Part shown: one piece after another, positions 18,559 through 27,992 of the stretch
Layout of the letters: each line of letters opens with the position of its first letter
Position numbering within the stretch: position 1 is the first letter of the stretch
NCBI GenBank assembly: GCA_012033255.1
Contig: JAAUSF010000005.1
Span: 48,289 to 112,288, forward strand
DNA from: Cyanobacteria bacterium RU_5_0
GTDB lineage: Bacteria > Cyanobacteriota > Cyanobacteriia > Elainellales > Elainellaceae
Reading direction: 5' to 3'
DNA: 64,000 nucleotides
The notes under the pieces: model-generated
What the model saw: only the letters and a program-made list of their open reading frames with translations
The model's database searches: none
Told to the model about the DNA's origin: nothing
Position numbers and translations under genes: made by a program

Positions 18559-20358
18559 GGAAAGAAGATAGAAGAATACTCTACTACCCCATCCTTCATC
18601 CTTGATTTGCAGTTCATAAATATTCCACAGTGCGCCACTGAGGGCGGAGAATTTGATCGGTTCGATCGTGTCTCGCACGGCAGATAGCGTAAAGGGATTC
18701 ACCAAGTAGATGAACGGCAGATAGGCTTGGGTGAGTCGTTGGGATTCGGCATAGATGGCTTTGCGCTGTACCTCATCAAGGGTTTGTGCGCCTTGAATGT
18801 AGAGGCGCTCGATTTCTTTTTCCCAATCGGAGACAATCCGCCCTTCGATCGGCGTATCTCCGGGTTGAGCCGCTTGATTGAAGCGGTGCGATCGCCCCTC
18901 TGTTTTCCAGACATTTGAGCCACTATTGGGTTCAACACCTCCCGTAAAGCCGAGCAAGTAGCATTCCCAATCTAGGGAAACGTTGAGTTTGTTGATTAAA
19001 GTGTTGAAAGTGAGCGGGAATAAATCGACTTGGATACCAATTTGGCTCAAGTCTTGTTTGATTTGTGATGCCATGGCTTCACGGATTTTGTTGCCTGCGT
19101 TGGTGATCAGTGTGAAACGAACGCGATTGTCATCGGAGTCAAACAGTTGCCCGATCGTGTTGTATTGAAACCCAACGGATTGCAGCAGTGCTTTGGCTTG
19201 TTCAGGATCATATTCGTAGACTGGCAAGCCTTCCTTGGGGGAAAGGTAATAAGGGCTTTGGATAGAAATAGGCGAGTTTTGTAGTTCGCCCAATCCCTGG
19301 AAAGTGTTATTGAGCATTCGTTGACGATCGATCCCATAGGCGATCGCTTGGCGAAACTCAATGGTATTGAACCATCGGGATTTCACTGGATCAATTAATG
19401 GCACTCCATTACGCTTGCCCTGATTTAGATTGAATGAGATAAACGTGGTGCCAGGTGCCGTACCACCGTTATAAATCGTGAATCCGCCTCGTTGTTCTTC
19501 TCGCTTCATCAGCGAAAAATAATCGGGGGTGACACCAATAGCATCCACTCCACCCGATCGAAATTGAATCAGTGCGGCATCTGTGGATTCTAAAATTTCC
19601 AGGACAATCCGTTCGATGTAGGGCTGCGGCTCTCCCTGGCTGCCTTTTCGCCAATAATTGGGATTGCGCTCATACACGATACGTTGACTAGTATCGTAGC
19701 TAGCGATCGTGTAGGCGCTATTGCCAATAATCTGAGTTGGGTCAGTGTCCGTGCCCCATTTCGTCAGAAACAGCGGATTTCCTTGCTCATCGCTGGTTTC
19801 CACGGATTCTCGCAGGATATGGGCAGGCAGAATAGCTAATCCGGTATTTCGCAGCAGGGGAGCAAACGGTTCGGGAGAGATAAATTCGACTTGGCGATCG
19901 TTCAGTTTCCGCACGGTCGGCAGGGCTTCGTTTTCTCCAATTCGCAAAACATCCCGAATCGAGGTCGGAATGGCTTCATTGAAATAGAGGTCATTGTAGG
20001 TAAACACAACATCATCGACGGTCAAGGGTTCTCCATCCGACCATTTCAACCCCTCTCGCAGCGTAAACACAATCCGTTGGCTATTCGGCGAAACGTCCCA
20101 AGATTCTGCTAGTGCGGGTTCAATTTCTCCCGTCTCGCCATTTTCAGTGATCAATCCTTCAAGCACATAGCTTGTCGGGTCGGGAGCAGAGGTGTTGAGG
20201 ACATAGTTAAACGTTTTGGGATCAGCCAAAACAGTCAGCACTAGGGTTGTGCCTGGGCTGGTCAATTTTGTAGTGCTGCATGCTGTAAAGACGATCGCCC
20301 CTACGACACCCAACACCCCAACGAGGACTAGGCTAAACCATCGAAATCTACTCAACAT
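18436..20358 (-). CDS. Peptide ABC transporter substrate-binding lipoprotein, paralog 2, with repeat-derived C-terminus
   Basis: 640 residues. Signal peptide and lipobox FTAC (Cys27); SBP_bac_5 fold with EGLKWSDGEPLTVDDVVFT and YGIDRQRM, closely matching paralog 1. The family-like end is near NIYELQIKDE. After that the frame enters the inverted-end element at 18558 and reads about 41 codons of repeat sequence (twice DRPGLEGRLLIDGGWGNP-like), so the native C-terminus and stop were probably replaced by the insertion. The extension lies at the end of the domain, so the binding fold should be intact. Confidence 0.92.
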   Translation of the reverse strand: MLSRFRWFSLVLVGVLGVVGAIVFTACSTTKLTSPGTTLVLTVLADPKTFNYVLNTSAPDPTSYVLEGLITENGETGEIEPALAESWDVSPNSQRIVFTLREGLKWSDGEPLTVDDVVFTYNDLYFNEAIPTSIRDVLRIGENEALPTVRKLNDRQVEFISPEPFAPLLRNTGLAILPAHILRESVETSDEQGNPLFLTKWGTDTDPTQIIGNSAYTIASYDTSQRIVYERNPNYWRKGSQGEPQPYIERIVLEILESTDAALIQFRSGGVDAIGVTPDYFSLMKREEQRGGFTIYNGGTAPGTTFISFNLNQGKRNGVPLIDPVKSRWFNTIEFRQAIAYGIDRQRMLNNTFQGLGELQNSPISIQSPYYLSPKEGLPVYEYDPEQAKALLQSVGFQYNTIGQLFDSDDNRVRFTLITNAGNKIREAMASQIKQDLSQIGIQVDLFPLTFNTLINKLNVSLDWECYLLGFTGGVEPNSGSNVWKTEGRSHRFNQAAQPGDTPIEGRIVSDWEKEIERLYIQGAQTLDEVQRKAIYAESQRLTQAYLPFIYLVNPFTLSAVRDTIEPIKFSALSGALWNIYELQIKDEGWGSRVFFYLLSTCKFSVDRWRLGQSWRDRPGLEGRLLIDGGWGNPYVVALD

Positions 20359-20442
20359 TCGCTCTGCTCGGATACATCAGTTGATTTTAGATTTTAGAGT
20401 TTGGCGCTTAGATTGGGTGAATTTTACATAGATTTGAGCAAT

Positions 20443-20469
20443 AAAAAATCCATCCCTGCTGAGGATGGA
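20443..20469 (-). terminator. Rho-independent terminator of the rhodanese gene
   Basis: On the minus strand, downstream of the stop at 20509: TCCATCC, a loop of seven bases, GGATGGA, followed directly by TTTTTT and an A/T-rich tail. A 7-bp stem plus a U-run in the right orientation. Confidence 0.75.
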
Positions 20470-20508
20470 CTACCGGCAGACCAGTTCAACATTCAAAATC
20501 GGTAATTT

Positions 20509-20886
20509 CTAGACGAGCGACAAAACACCGCGTTCGATCGGATAGTCATAGGCTTTCCAAACGGGCAATCCGCCTTGAAGTTCCGACACATTCAGATAAC
20601 CAACTTCCCGCAATTTAGCAGCAGCCACGGCAGTATCCTCATCCGTATCGCTGTAAATATACAAATCGCGAATTAATTCTAATGAAACGAGTGCCCGATC
20701 CACTAACTGATGCGTGGGTAAGTGGACGGCTCCCATGATGTGACATTGATTAAACTCATAGCGATCGCGGACATCAATAATCGTCAGGGCAGGCTCCCCC
20801 CAATCGAGACGCGCTTTGAGTTCATAGACACGCGATCGAGCCTTCAGAGGGGGAGGAGATGGAAATAAACCAAAAAGCAAGTTCAT
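20509..20886 (-). CDS. Rhodanese-like domain protein lacking the catalytic cysteine
   Basis: 125 residues, a single rhodanese fold: IIDVRDRYEFNQCHIMGAVHLP near residues 35-57 and a C-terminal LQGGLPVWKAYDYP. In active sulfurtransferases the loop after the central strand begins with Cys. Here the strand LYIYSD is followed by TDEDTAV, so the sulfur-carrying cysteine is replaced and sulfur transfer is not expected. A binding or regulatory role is an inference. The gene is followed by a clear terminator and looks monocistronic. Confidence 0.88.
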   Translation of the reverse strand: MNLLFGLFPSPPPLKARSRVYELKARLDWGEPALTIIDVRDRYEFNQCHIMGAVHLPTHQLVDRALVSLELIRDLYIYSDTDEDTAVAAAKLREVGYLNVSELQGGLPVWKAYDYPIERGVLSLV

Positions 20887-21200
20887 CAGGAGATACCAGG
20901 ATCAGCAGTCGTAGGGTTCTCCTGCAATGTAACAAGGATTTTTGAAGTCTGCAAATTTTTGTTGAGAAAACCTTTACTAAGGTGCTGTTTTGTAGTTAGT
21001 TTAACCGTTTGAGAGATGGTAATGGGTAATCGGTAAAAACGCAATGTGCGACTTGTTTACATCTCTTGTGGGATGGGCGTCTCACCCGTCTAGCCAGGGT
21101 GGGCATCTTGCCATAGGCGTCAAGTTAAGGAAAAGTGTCTAAAGTCAATAGGGACTCGGAGCCACTTGATAAGCTGAACAAGAAGCGGCTTCACGAGAGC

Positions 21201-21565
21201 AATGAGCAAACCCCGAAAACGACGAGACAACCCAGATTTCCGCCATTTTGTCTCCCCCCTACCCCACCTAGCACAGCGGTCGAGGCGCGGTTCATCGACT
21301 GGCTCACTCCTGGCACCTTCGCGAACCTCAAAACGGTGAACGATCAACCCCGCCAACTGCGCGATCGAACCTTGAGCTGATCAGTGATGGTAGCGATCGG
21401 GGTGAGTCTAGTCTATCGACAAGTGGGCTATCTCGCTGAGATCGTGCGGCTGCTCGCACAAGAAGGACTGTTGTGGGTAGAGCCGCAAAAGGTGAGCAAA
21501 CAAGCGGTGTCGCAGCGATTGAGAACACTGCCTGCCACGTTGTTTATCGACCTATTCAGCTATGA
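21201..21565 (+). pseudogene. IS4-family transposase remnant
   Basis: Pieces of one transposase lie in different frames. MSKPRKRRDNPDFRHFV begins at 21201. FIDWLTPGTFANLKTVNDQP and RQLRDRTLS are in another frame, followed by a stop at about 21378. VSLVYRQVGYLAEIVRLLAQ, EGLLWVEPQKVSKQAV and SQRLRTLPATLF follow to about 21560. These are the N-terminal blocks of an IS4-type transposase. The catalytic DDE domain is missing, so the copy is dead. Confidence 0.75.
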
Positions 21566-21619
21566 GGTGGTGCAGGGTCTTTCGAGCGAACCTTACTATC
21601 GTGATGCAATCATTCGCCT

Positions 21620-21724
21620 GGGTTTGCATCACCGAAAAACGAGCGATCGTACCGCAGTATTTATCGTATCAAGGCAGATCAGATAGATATTCTTGCTGTG
21701 GTTCATGGTACTCAGGAGCTATAA
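21620..21724 (+). pseudogene. ParE/RelE-type toxin remnant
   Basis: A 34-codon frame reads ERSYRSIYRIKADQIDILAV followed by VHGTQEL and a stop at 21722-21724. The YRSIYRI strand and the final D-I-L-A-V-x-H-G are characteristic of the C-terminal half of ParE/RelE toxins. A stop codon in the same frame lies just upstream, so the N-terminal half is gone. Its stop is 35 nt before attC 3, the position expected for a toxin gene in an integron cassette. Confidence 0.6.
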
Positions 21725-21758
21725 GTGAAAGTTTTGGTAGTTTCCACCTGGGATCGCC

Positions 21759-21846
21759 GCATAACAACCCGCTTGCACCCGACCGATGAAAGGTTATCTG
21801 TTGGGAGTTCAAGGGTATCTTCGGCGGGTTAAGCGAACCGTTAGGC
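21759..21846 (+). mobile_element. Integron attC recombination site 3
   Basis: R'' GCATAAC (21759-21765) and R' GTTAGGC (21840-21846) pair with one mismatch. L'' CGCTTGCACCCG (21770-21781) pairs with L' CGGGTTAAGCG (21825-21835), leaving one unpaired base in the G75/C76 position. After a further unpaired A (21782), CCGA (21783-21786) pairs with TCGG (21821-21824). The order and unpaired bases match attC 1 and 2. It lies 20 nt from the 3' end of menD. Confidence 0.75.
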
Positions 21847-21865
21847 AGTTTATTAAATTAGGGTC

Positions 21866-23650
21866 TCAAAAAATTGTTGTCGCCAAAAATCGTTGTCGCC
21901 AACGAGCATCCGCCTTTCGATCGCACCTCACCTCCAACACTCGAATTCCGTCAGTTGGCAAGGGGTTTAATCGCTGAATCAACTGTTCCCACGACTGAAT
22001 CAATTCATGAGGTACGTCATAAGTAGCACAGAGTTTGGAGAAATCGATCGATTGCGGGGTGGCAAAAAACTCTTCAAAGGGTGGATCAAATTGGGCGATC
22101 GGCAACATTTCAAAAATACCGCCGCCGTTGTTGTTAATCAAGACAATGGTTAGATGCCCAACCAATTTGTTCCGTAACAAAAATCCATTTGTATCGTGCA
22201 ATAGAGCTAGATCGCCCGTTAATAAAACGCTGCTTTGCTGTCGATGGGCGATGCCGATCGCCGTGGAAAGGGTTCCGTCAATTCCGTTTGCGCCGCGATT
22301 GAACAAGGGCTGAATCGATCGATTTCCGGGTTTCCAAAATGACTCTACATCTCGGACAGGCATACTGTTGGCGATAAACAGAGGCGTTCCGTTGGGCAGA
22401 TGTTGAGAGAGCAACCAGGCTACTTTACCTTCAAACAGAGTTTCAGTTTGGCTCAAAACTTGATCAATCGATCGCCGTGCGGTCTCCTCTGCATCACACC
22501 ACTGGCTGAGATAGGCACTTGATATCACGAATTGATTAGACAAACTAGCTGCAAATTGTTCTACCGATAGTCGCAAATGAGTGGTCTTGAGGTGAAGTGG
22601 ATCAAGGTTGCGATCGCCCGGATCAATCACCCATTGTAACGGTTGCGATCGGGCTAACCATTGCCGCAAGACTTTACTGGTAGGCATCTCGCCGATACGA
22701 ATCACCCAATCCGGTGTCAACGTTTCTGCCAGTGTCGGGTTTCGCAAAATCAAATCATACGTGGAAATCAGGTAAGGATTGAGATCGGCATAATTTCGCA
22801 CCGGAGAAAGCCCTTCAGCCAGCACCGGAAGTCCCAGCGTTTTAGAAAGATGGGCGATCGCTTCGCAGTAGGCTTTCGGCGATCGAGATTGAGCAACGCC
22901 TGCGATCAAAATTGGGCGATCGGAGGGAGGGAAGGAGGAAGGAGGAAGGGGGAAGGGGGAAGGGGGAGGGATAATCTCTAATTTCTGATCCTGACCTTCC
23001 AATTCCGGTTCCCTGATTCCTGATTCCTGATTCCTATCGATCGCGGCAAAAAACTCTTCCGGGCTAAATGCTGTTGCCAAATTCAATGTTTCGGGTTGGA
23101 GGATTGGTGCGAGTGGATCGCGAAAGGGTAGGTTGAGATGAACAGCACCAGGGATGGGGTGGAGGGTTCGTTCCCAGGCATGAATCAGGGTTTGCCGCAA
23201 GTAAGCTAACATGGGCAAATCGATCGAGGGCACGGCAAGTTCGCCATACCAGTTGGGGTAGGAGCCGTAGAGTTTTTGTTGATCGATCGTCTGTCCGGCG
23301 TTGCAGTCGCGGAGTTCGGGGGGGCGATCGGCCGTTAGCACGAGTAAAGGAACTCGGCTTGCTCTCGCTTCAATCACGGCGGGATAGAAGTTGGCGCTGG
23401 CGGTGCCAGATGTGCAGACTAGGGCAGTGGGTTTACCAGTTTGGCGTGCCATCCCTAGGGCAAAGAAAGCTGCCGATCGTTCGTCTAAGACAGGAATGGC
23501 TTCAATGGGTTCATGCTGGGCAAAGGCGATTGTCAGGGGAGTCGATCGCGATCCGGGGCAGATTACCGCCGTTGTTAAGCCCAGGCAATGCAGCGTTTCC
23601 ACCAGAATAGATGCCCAGACGGAGTTGGTGTTGCGAAAGTCGATCGGCAT
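21866..23650 (-). CDS. menD: SEPHCHC synthase MenD (menaquinone/phylloquinone pathway)
   Basis: 594 residues. ThDP-dependent enzyme that joins isochorismate and 2-oxoglutarate-derived succinic semialdehyde; in cyanobacteria it leads to phylloquinone, the photosystem I A1 cofactor. N-terminal PYR domain with CPGSRSTPLT near residue 33 and GTASANFYPAV. The C-terminal ThDP-binding domain has GDLALLHDTNG near 450 and NNNGGGIFEML. Residues about 207-246 contain an extra low-complexity, proline-rich insert (IIPPPSPFPLPPSSF) encoded by heptamer and G/A-rich repeats at 22922-23036. It is in frame and sits between domains. The ATG overlaps the stop of the upstream Uma2 gene (TAATG), so the two are coupled. 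Confidence 0.95.
   Translation of the reverse strand: MPIDFRNTNSVWASILVETLHCLGLTTAVICPGSRSTPLTIAFAQHEPIEAIPVLDERSAAFFALGMARQTGKPTALVCTSGTASANFYPAVIEARASRVPLLVLTADRPPELRDCNAGQTIDQQKLYGSYPNWYGELAVPSIDLPMLAYLRQTLIHAWERTLHPIPGAVHLNLPFRDPLAPILQPETLNLATAFSPEEFFAAIDRNQESGIREPELEGQDQKLEIIPPPSPFPLPPSSFPPSDRPILIAGVAQSRSPKAYCEAIAHLSKTLGLPVLAEGLSPVRNYADLNPYLISTYDLILRNPTLAETLTPDWVIRIGEMPTSKVLRQWLARSQPLQWVIDPGDRNLDPLHLKTTHLRLSVEQFAASLSNQFVISSAYLSQWCDAEETARRSIDQVLSQTETLFEGKVAWLLSQHLPNGTPLFIANSMPVRDVESFWKPGNRSIQPLFNRGANGIDGTLSTAIGIAHRQQSSVLLTGDLALLHDTNGFLLRNKLVGHLTIVLINNNGGGIFEMLPIAQFDPPFEEFFATPQSIDFSKLCATYDVPHELIQSWEQLIQRLNPLPTDGIRVLEVRCDRKADARWRQRFLATTIF
22922..23036. repeat. Low-complexity and heptamer repeat inside menD
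   Basis: A G/A-rich run of ggagga/gggaag words is followed by three copies of TGATTCC at 23014-23034. The whole tract is translated in the menD frame as a proline-rich linker. Sequence of this kind is normally intergenic in these genomes, which points to repeat invasion of the coding region. Confidence 0.7.
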
Positions 23651-24393
23651 TAGGCGTCTGGCTCAATCCCCATTGCTCGTAACTGGGCCGCCAATCGCTC
23701 GTTCCGTTGACGTTCCTGCTCTAGCTGTTGTCTCACCTGTTTTTCTCGTTCTTCTCCAGTTAGCAGCAGATTTCCCTCAGCATCCCACCAGCGTAACCAC
23801 GGCAGATTCAGATTTTGGTAGGCTCCCTGCCAGATGCCTAACTCGACTCCTAGTGGATTGATCGGATAATGTCCTCGTGAGTTGGGCGGGACGAGTTGAT
23901 ATTGTCCGCCAATCAATTGATAGACTTCGACGCTGGCTTTTTTGACTTCGTAGATGCCATAGAATGACGGATGAATGATTTGTTCGTAGACCCAGAATTT
24001 TCCTGTCCAGGGCGTTTTGTCTCGTTCCTCGGAGCTGTCTCCTGATGCAAATTCCAGCGCGATCATTGGGGCGATGAATTCACGCCAGAGAACATAGGAA
24101 CGACGAACGGTTCCATCCAGGAGAGGCGGGACATTGGGAACGTAGAACCAGTTCGGGGCTTCTGCGCCTTTCTCTGGTGGATCGGTTTCTCGCCAGTAAA
24201 TACCAGAGTCTTGACCGATGCAGTAGTAACCATCTGGATGGCGTTGCTGAAGGATAGGAGTGATGGAATCAGTCAACAGAATACTCTGAGGATGCTCCTG
24301 AAAATTCTTCACAAAGGTGCCATTGGCTTCTGGCAGTTGTGTGTGGTCAGGGAACGGTTTGAGGTAATCCGACAGATCAGCAAAGGAAGTCAT
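23650..24393 (-). CDS. Uma2 family (DUF820) putative nuclease with C-terminal coiled coil
   Basis: 247 residues. Uma2 proteins have a restriction-endonuclease-like fold and are very numerous in cyanobacteria; their substrate is unknown. Visible core: PNWFYVPNVPPLL, then IALEFASGDSSEERDKTPW and KFWVYEQII, then YEVKKASVEVYQL. The last 45 residues are a Glu/Arg/Gln coiled coil ending with AQLRAMGIEPDA, as in the homologue at 32476-33363. It overlaps menD by one base. Confidence 0.88.
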   Translation of the reverse strand: MTSFADLSDYLKPFPDHTQLPEANGTFVKNFQEHPQSILLTDSITPILQQRHPDGYYCIGQDSGIYWRETDPPEKGAEAPNWFYVPNVPPLLDGTVRRSYVLWREFIAPMIALEFASGDSSEERDKTPWTGKFWVYEQIIHPSFYGIYEVKKASVEVYQLIGGQYQLVPPNSRGHYPINPLGVELGIWQGAYQNLNLPWLRWWDAEGNLLLTGEEREKQVRQQLEQERQRNERLAAQLRAMGIEPDA

Positions 24394-24468
24394 TGTAGGG
24401 GGCGATCGGACAACAGTTCTAGGGAATGATGTCTCTAGTGTAATTGTCCCAACAGCAGTGTAAGCGTT

Positions 24469-24828
24469 TCAATTCTGGTGTTGTTGACCTAACACAAGTC
24501 TCAGACTTAGCTGCTTAATCTCGTTGATCAACTTGCCCTGATTTTCAGCATCCGCCAGCATACATTCCAGGGTTCGCTCTAATCGAGCTAGCGTTGCGTC
24601 AATGAGCCGGCGAAACTCATCAGCCGTCGTTTTCTGCTCGACACAAAACTGCTGTATTACGGCTGCCTGACTTTCCCGTAGCTCGATCACAGATGCCCGT
24701 AAATTATCAAGTTGGTCTTGACTCGCAGATTGCCGTTGTTCCAAAGACGCGATCGCCTGTGTGTTCGCCTCCGTCAGAGCTAGAATTTGGGCAATCTGTT
24801 CGCTAAGTTGTTCGGAAGTAATGCTCAC
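24469..24828 (-). CDS. Small coiled-coil protein, function unknown
   Basis: 119 residues, almost entirely helical heptads: LALTEANTQAIASLEQRQ, then a Gln/Glu/Arg-rich stretch, then RRLIDATLARLERTLE. No signal peptide or membrane segment. Such small coiled-coil proteins often accompany Uma2 genes in cyanobacteria, and here the next gene on the strand, 75 nt away, is Uma2. Function unknown; an oligomerisation partner is only a guess. Confidence 0.75.
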   Translation of the reverse strand: MSITSEQLSEQIAQILALTEANTQAIASLEQRQSASQDQLDNLRASVIELRESQAAVIQQFCVEQKTTADEFRRLIDATLARLERTLECMLADAENQGKLINEIKQLSLRLVLGQQHQN

Positions 24829-24926
24829 TAATTTCTTTTAATACGCTTATTACTCTTATACCGGAGTTGGGCAATCGTAACACTCTTTTCGATAAACTCA
24901 ATACTTGCTGCGATCATGTTGATTTT

Positions 24927-26126
24927 ATGTCAGACCCTCAAACTATTAGTGCGGCGGTTGCCAAACTCTACGATACCTACCCTTTCCCGCCAGATCCTCT
25001 GTTAGATGAGCCGCCTCCGGGCTACAATTGGCGCTGGAACTGGCTTGCCGCCTACAATTTTTGCACTGGGCAGAAACCTTCCAAGCAAACGATTCGGATT
25101 TTGGATGCTGGCTGCGGTACCGCAGTGGGTACAGAATACTTGGTGCATTTGAATCCCCACGCTCAGGTCGTGGGGATTGATCTGAGTGCGGGAGCGTTGA
25201 CAGTGGCGAAGGAACGTTGTCAAAAATCGGGAGCCGATCGCGTTGAGTTTCATCATCTCAGTCTCTACGATGCCGATCAGCTTCCGGGTGAATTCGATCT
25301 GATTAATTGCGTTGGCGTGTTGCACCATTTGCCCGATCCGGTTCGGGGCATTCAATCGCTGGCGAAGAAATTGGCTCCCGGTGGCTTGATGCATATTTTT
25401 GTGTATGGAGAATTGGGGCGCTGGGAGATTAAGTTGATGCAGCAGGCGATCGCCCTTCTCCAATCCGATCAACGGGGAGATTACCGTGATGGGGTACAAA
25501 TCGGGCGGCAAATTTTTGCTTCTCTGCCTCCAAATAATCGGCTGGTGAAGCGAGAGCAGGAACGGTGGTCACTGGAAAATCAACGAGATGAGTGTTTTGC
25601 GGATATGTACGTTCATCCGCAGGAAATTGATTACAATATTGATTCTTTGTTCGAGTTGATTGATGCGTCTGGGCTAGAGTTCATCGGATTTTCTAATCCT
25701 CATGTCTGGCAATTGGAACGGGTATTGGGGAAAGTGCCAGAATTGGCGGAACGGGCAGAGGGGCTAAGCAACCGTCAACGCTATCGTCTGATTGAACTCC
25801 TCGATCCTGATACCATTACCCACTACGAGTTCTTCTTGGGACGACACCCTTTACCCAAAGTGGATTGGTCATCCGATCAAACGCTGCTGGCAGCGATTCC
25901 CGAACGGAGTCCTTGCATGGATGGATGGGAGGGTCGCTGTTTGTTTAACTACGATTACAAAATTGTAAACTTGAGTGAAGCAGAGTGGAGATTTCTCAAG
26001 GCTTGCGATGTCAACCCAGATCAGCGATCGGTCAGAGAAGTCTTGCTAGAAACGGGTTTGGAGTTGGAAGGAGTGCGATCGCTTCTATCTCAACAATTGA
26101 TTCTTCTTACTCCAAATGCAACTTAG
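24927..26126 (+). CDS. Class I SAM-dependent methyltransferase
   Basis: About 399 residues from ATG at 24927; the frame is open from a TTG at 24867, but that region shows no conservation-like pattern. The Rossmann SAM site is clear: ILDAGCGTAVGTEYL (motif I), VVGIDLSAGAL (motif II), and LINCVGVLHHLPDPVRGI with APGGLMHIFVYGE. The first 50 residues (LYDTYPFPPDPLLDEPPPGY) and the C-terminal 130 residues form extra domains seen in a cyanobacterial family of uncharacterised methyltransferases. Substrate unknown. Divergent from the coiled-coil gene. Confidence 0.87.
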   Translation: MSDPQTISAAVAKLYDTYPFPPDPLLDEPPPGYNWRWNWLAAYNFCTGQKPSKQTIRILDAGCGTAVGTEYLVHLNPHAQVVGIDLSAGALTVAKERCQKSGADRVEFHHLSLYDADQLPGEFDLINCVGVLHHLPDPVRGIQSLAKKLAPGGLMHIFVYGELGRWEIKLMQQAIALLQSDQRGDYRDGVQIGRQIFASLPPNNRLVKREQERWSLENQRDECFADMYVHPQEIDYNIDSLFELIDASGLEFIGFSNPHVWQLERVLGKVPELAERAEGLSNRQRYRLIELLDPDTITHYEFFLGRHPLPKVDWSSDQTLLAAIPERSPCMDGWEGRCLFNYDYKIVNLSEAEWRFLKACDVNPDQRSVREVLLETGLELEGVRSLLSQQLILLTPNAT

Positions 26127-26213
26127 CCCATTAAGTATTGTTACCTGTCAGTGATATGATTCTCTAGGGTCAACTGTGACCCAGCCAACATCACCACACT
26201 GGTTATATATCTC

Positions 26214-26654
26214 GTGAACTCGCCAGGGTCGTCTCCTGAAACTCCATCTCCAGACATGACTTCTCAGCCTGCGGCATTGCCCTCAGAGCCAGATTCTTCA
26301 ATGCAGGAATATTACCAGCTTCAGGAAGAATTGCTAAAAGTCACCCTCATCCTAACTGGAGTCGTCTTTGTCTCCGTCTGGATTTTCTACTCTCTTAATG
26401 TTGCTCTCAATTATCTGCTTGGAGCATGCACAGGTGTGGTTTACTTGAGAATGTTGGCTAGAAATGTCGCGCAGCTTGGCAGGGAGCGCAAGAAGTTGGG
26501 CAGTGCCCGACTTGCCCTAATCATTGGTGTAATCATTGCTGCATCACGCCTAGATCAGCTACAAATTATGCCGATCTTCTTGGGGTTTCTCACCTTCAAA
26601 GCCGCCGTCATTTTTTATATGCTGCGAACTACAATCCTGCCTAGTTCAGATTAG
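26214..26654 (+). CDS. atp1: ATP synthase protein I (Atp1)
   Basis: 146 residues from GTG at 26214. Membrane protein encoded first in cyanobacterial atp operons, involved in assembly of the c-ring or the Fo part. The N-terminal 45 residues are polar ([13 protein letters not shown]), followed by four hydrophobic segments ([61 protein letters not shown]). Position at the head of the operon fixes the call. The gap to subunit a is about 60 nt. Confidence 0.88.
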   Translation: MNSPGSSPETPSPDMTSQPAALPSEPDSSMQEYYQLQEELLKVTLILTGVVFVSVWIFYSLNVALNYLLGACTGVVYLRMLARNVAQLGRERKKLGSARLALIIGVIIAASRLDQLQIMPIFLGFLTFKAAVIFYMLRTTILPSSD

Positions 26655-26715
26655 GTTCAGGATATCCTAGCACTCCTTTCTGTTTCTGGGAAACCTATTG
26701 CACGGACGTATTTGC

Positions 26716-27477
26716 ATGGAAATGTTGACTGTTCTGAATCCCCTCAATCTCCCCCTAGCCGAGTTAGAGGTTGGTAAGCAGTTTTACTGGCACTTGGGCA
26801 ATCTGGAAATTCACGGACAGGTGTTTCTGACTTCTTGGTTTGTCATTGGTCTGCTGCTGATTGCCTCGATTCTAGCCACTCGCAAAATCCAGTTGGTTCC
26901 GGCAGGGTTCCAGAACATGATGGAGTATGCGATGGAATTCATCCGGAGTCTGGCAAAGGATCAAATTGGTGAAAAGGAATATCGCCCTTGGGTTCCGTTC
27001 ATTGGTACGCTGTTCCTATTTATTTTCGTCTCCAATTGGTCAGGTGCGCTGCTTCCCTGGAAGTTGATTCACCTGCCAGATGGTGAGCTAGCGGCTCCGA
27101 CAGGCGACATCAATACGACGATCGCCTTGGCGCTAATCACTTCTCTGGCATACTTCTATGCAGGGTTCAGTAAAAAGGGTCTAGGCTATTTCGGCAACTA
27201 CGTTCAGCCTGTCGCCTTCATGCTGCCCTTCAAGATGATTGAAGATTTCACCAAACCTCTCTCCCTGAGCTTCCGTCTTTTTGGAAATATCCTGGCAGAC
27301 GAGCTGGTTGTGGGGGTACTCGTTCTCCTGGTTCCCCTATTCCTGCCGCTGCCTCTGATGGTTCTGGGTTTGTTCACAAGTGCAATTCAGGCGCTGATCT
27401 TCGCAACGCTGGCGGCGGCATATATTGGGGAAGCGATGGAGGAGCATCACGGTGAAGGACATGGGGAACACCACTAG
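26716..27477 (+). CDS. atpB: ATP synthase subunit a
   Basis: About 253 residues from ATG 26716 (upstream TTG at 26698 is less likely). Fo stator channel protein that moves protons across the thylakoid or plasma membrane. Multiple membrane helices; the essential arginine lies in the helix [20 protein letters not shown], and the last helix is [17 protein letters not shown]. The His-rich tail [10 protein letters not shown] is typical of cyanobacteria. Named atpI in older cyanobacterial nomenclature. Confidence 0.97.
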   Translation: MEMLTVLNPLNLPLAELEVGKQFYWHLGNLEIHGQVFLTSWFVIGLLLIASILATRKIQLVPAGFQNMMEYAMEFIRSLAKDQIGEKEYRPWVPFIGTLFLFIFVSNWSGALLPWKLIHLPDGELAAPTGDINTTIALALITSLAYFYAGFSKKGLGYFGNYVQPVAFMLPFKMIEDFTKPLSLSFRLFGNILADELVVGVLVLLVPLFLPLPLMVLGLFTSAIQALIFATLAAAYIGEAMEEHHGEGHGEHH

Positions 27478-27630
27478 GTTTCTCATTGGGGGATCTCCCC
27501 ACATCACAGGTTTCGGTTGTGGCGACTTTCATCTGGAAGGGTGTCTGCAATCGGAAAGTCAAGTGCAGCGTGAACAACGCTTTGCCAACTCAAACTAAAC
27601 GTGTTCATTTGTTTGTTCTGTAAAAGGTAA

Positions 27631-27888
<258 letters not shown>

Positions 27889-27908
27889 GCCCATTCATTG
27901 ATCCTGTG

Positions 27909-27929
27909 GAGGCGCGTTGATCGCGTCTC
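27909..27929 (+). promoter_or_regulatory. Stable hairpin between subunits c and b'
   Basis: GAGGCGCG (27909-27916), TTGAT loop, CGCGTCTC (27922-27929): an 8-bp stem with one G-T pair, 20 nt after the c stop. Followed by a weakly T-rich tail without a true U-run. Placed where it could protect the 3' end of the c message or cause partial termination. Confidence 0.55.
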
Positions 27930-27992
27930 TACCCTATTCTCTGTTGTTTATTTGTTGTTTAACCCCTTTTTATTGATACGGGGTCATTGAAT

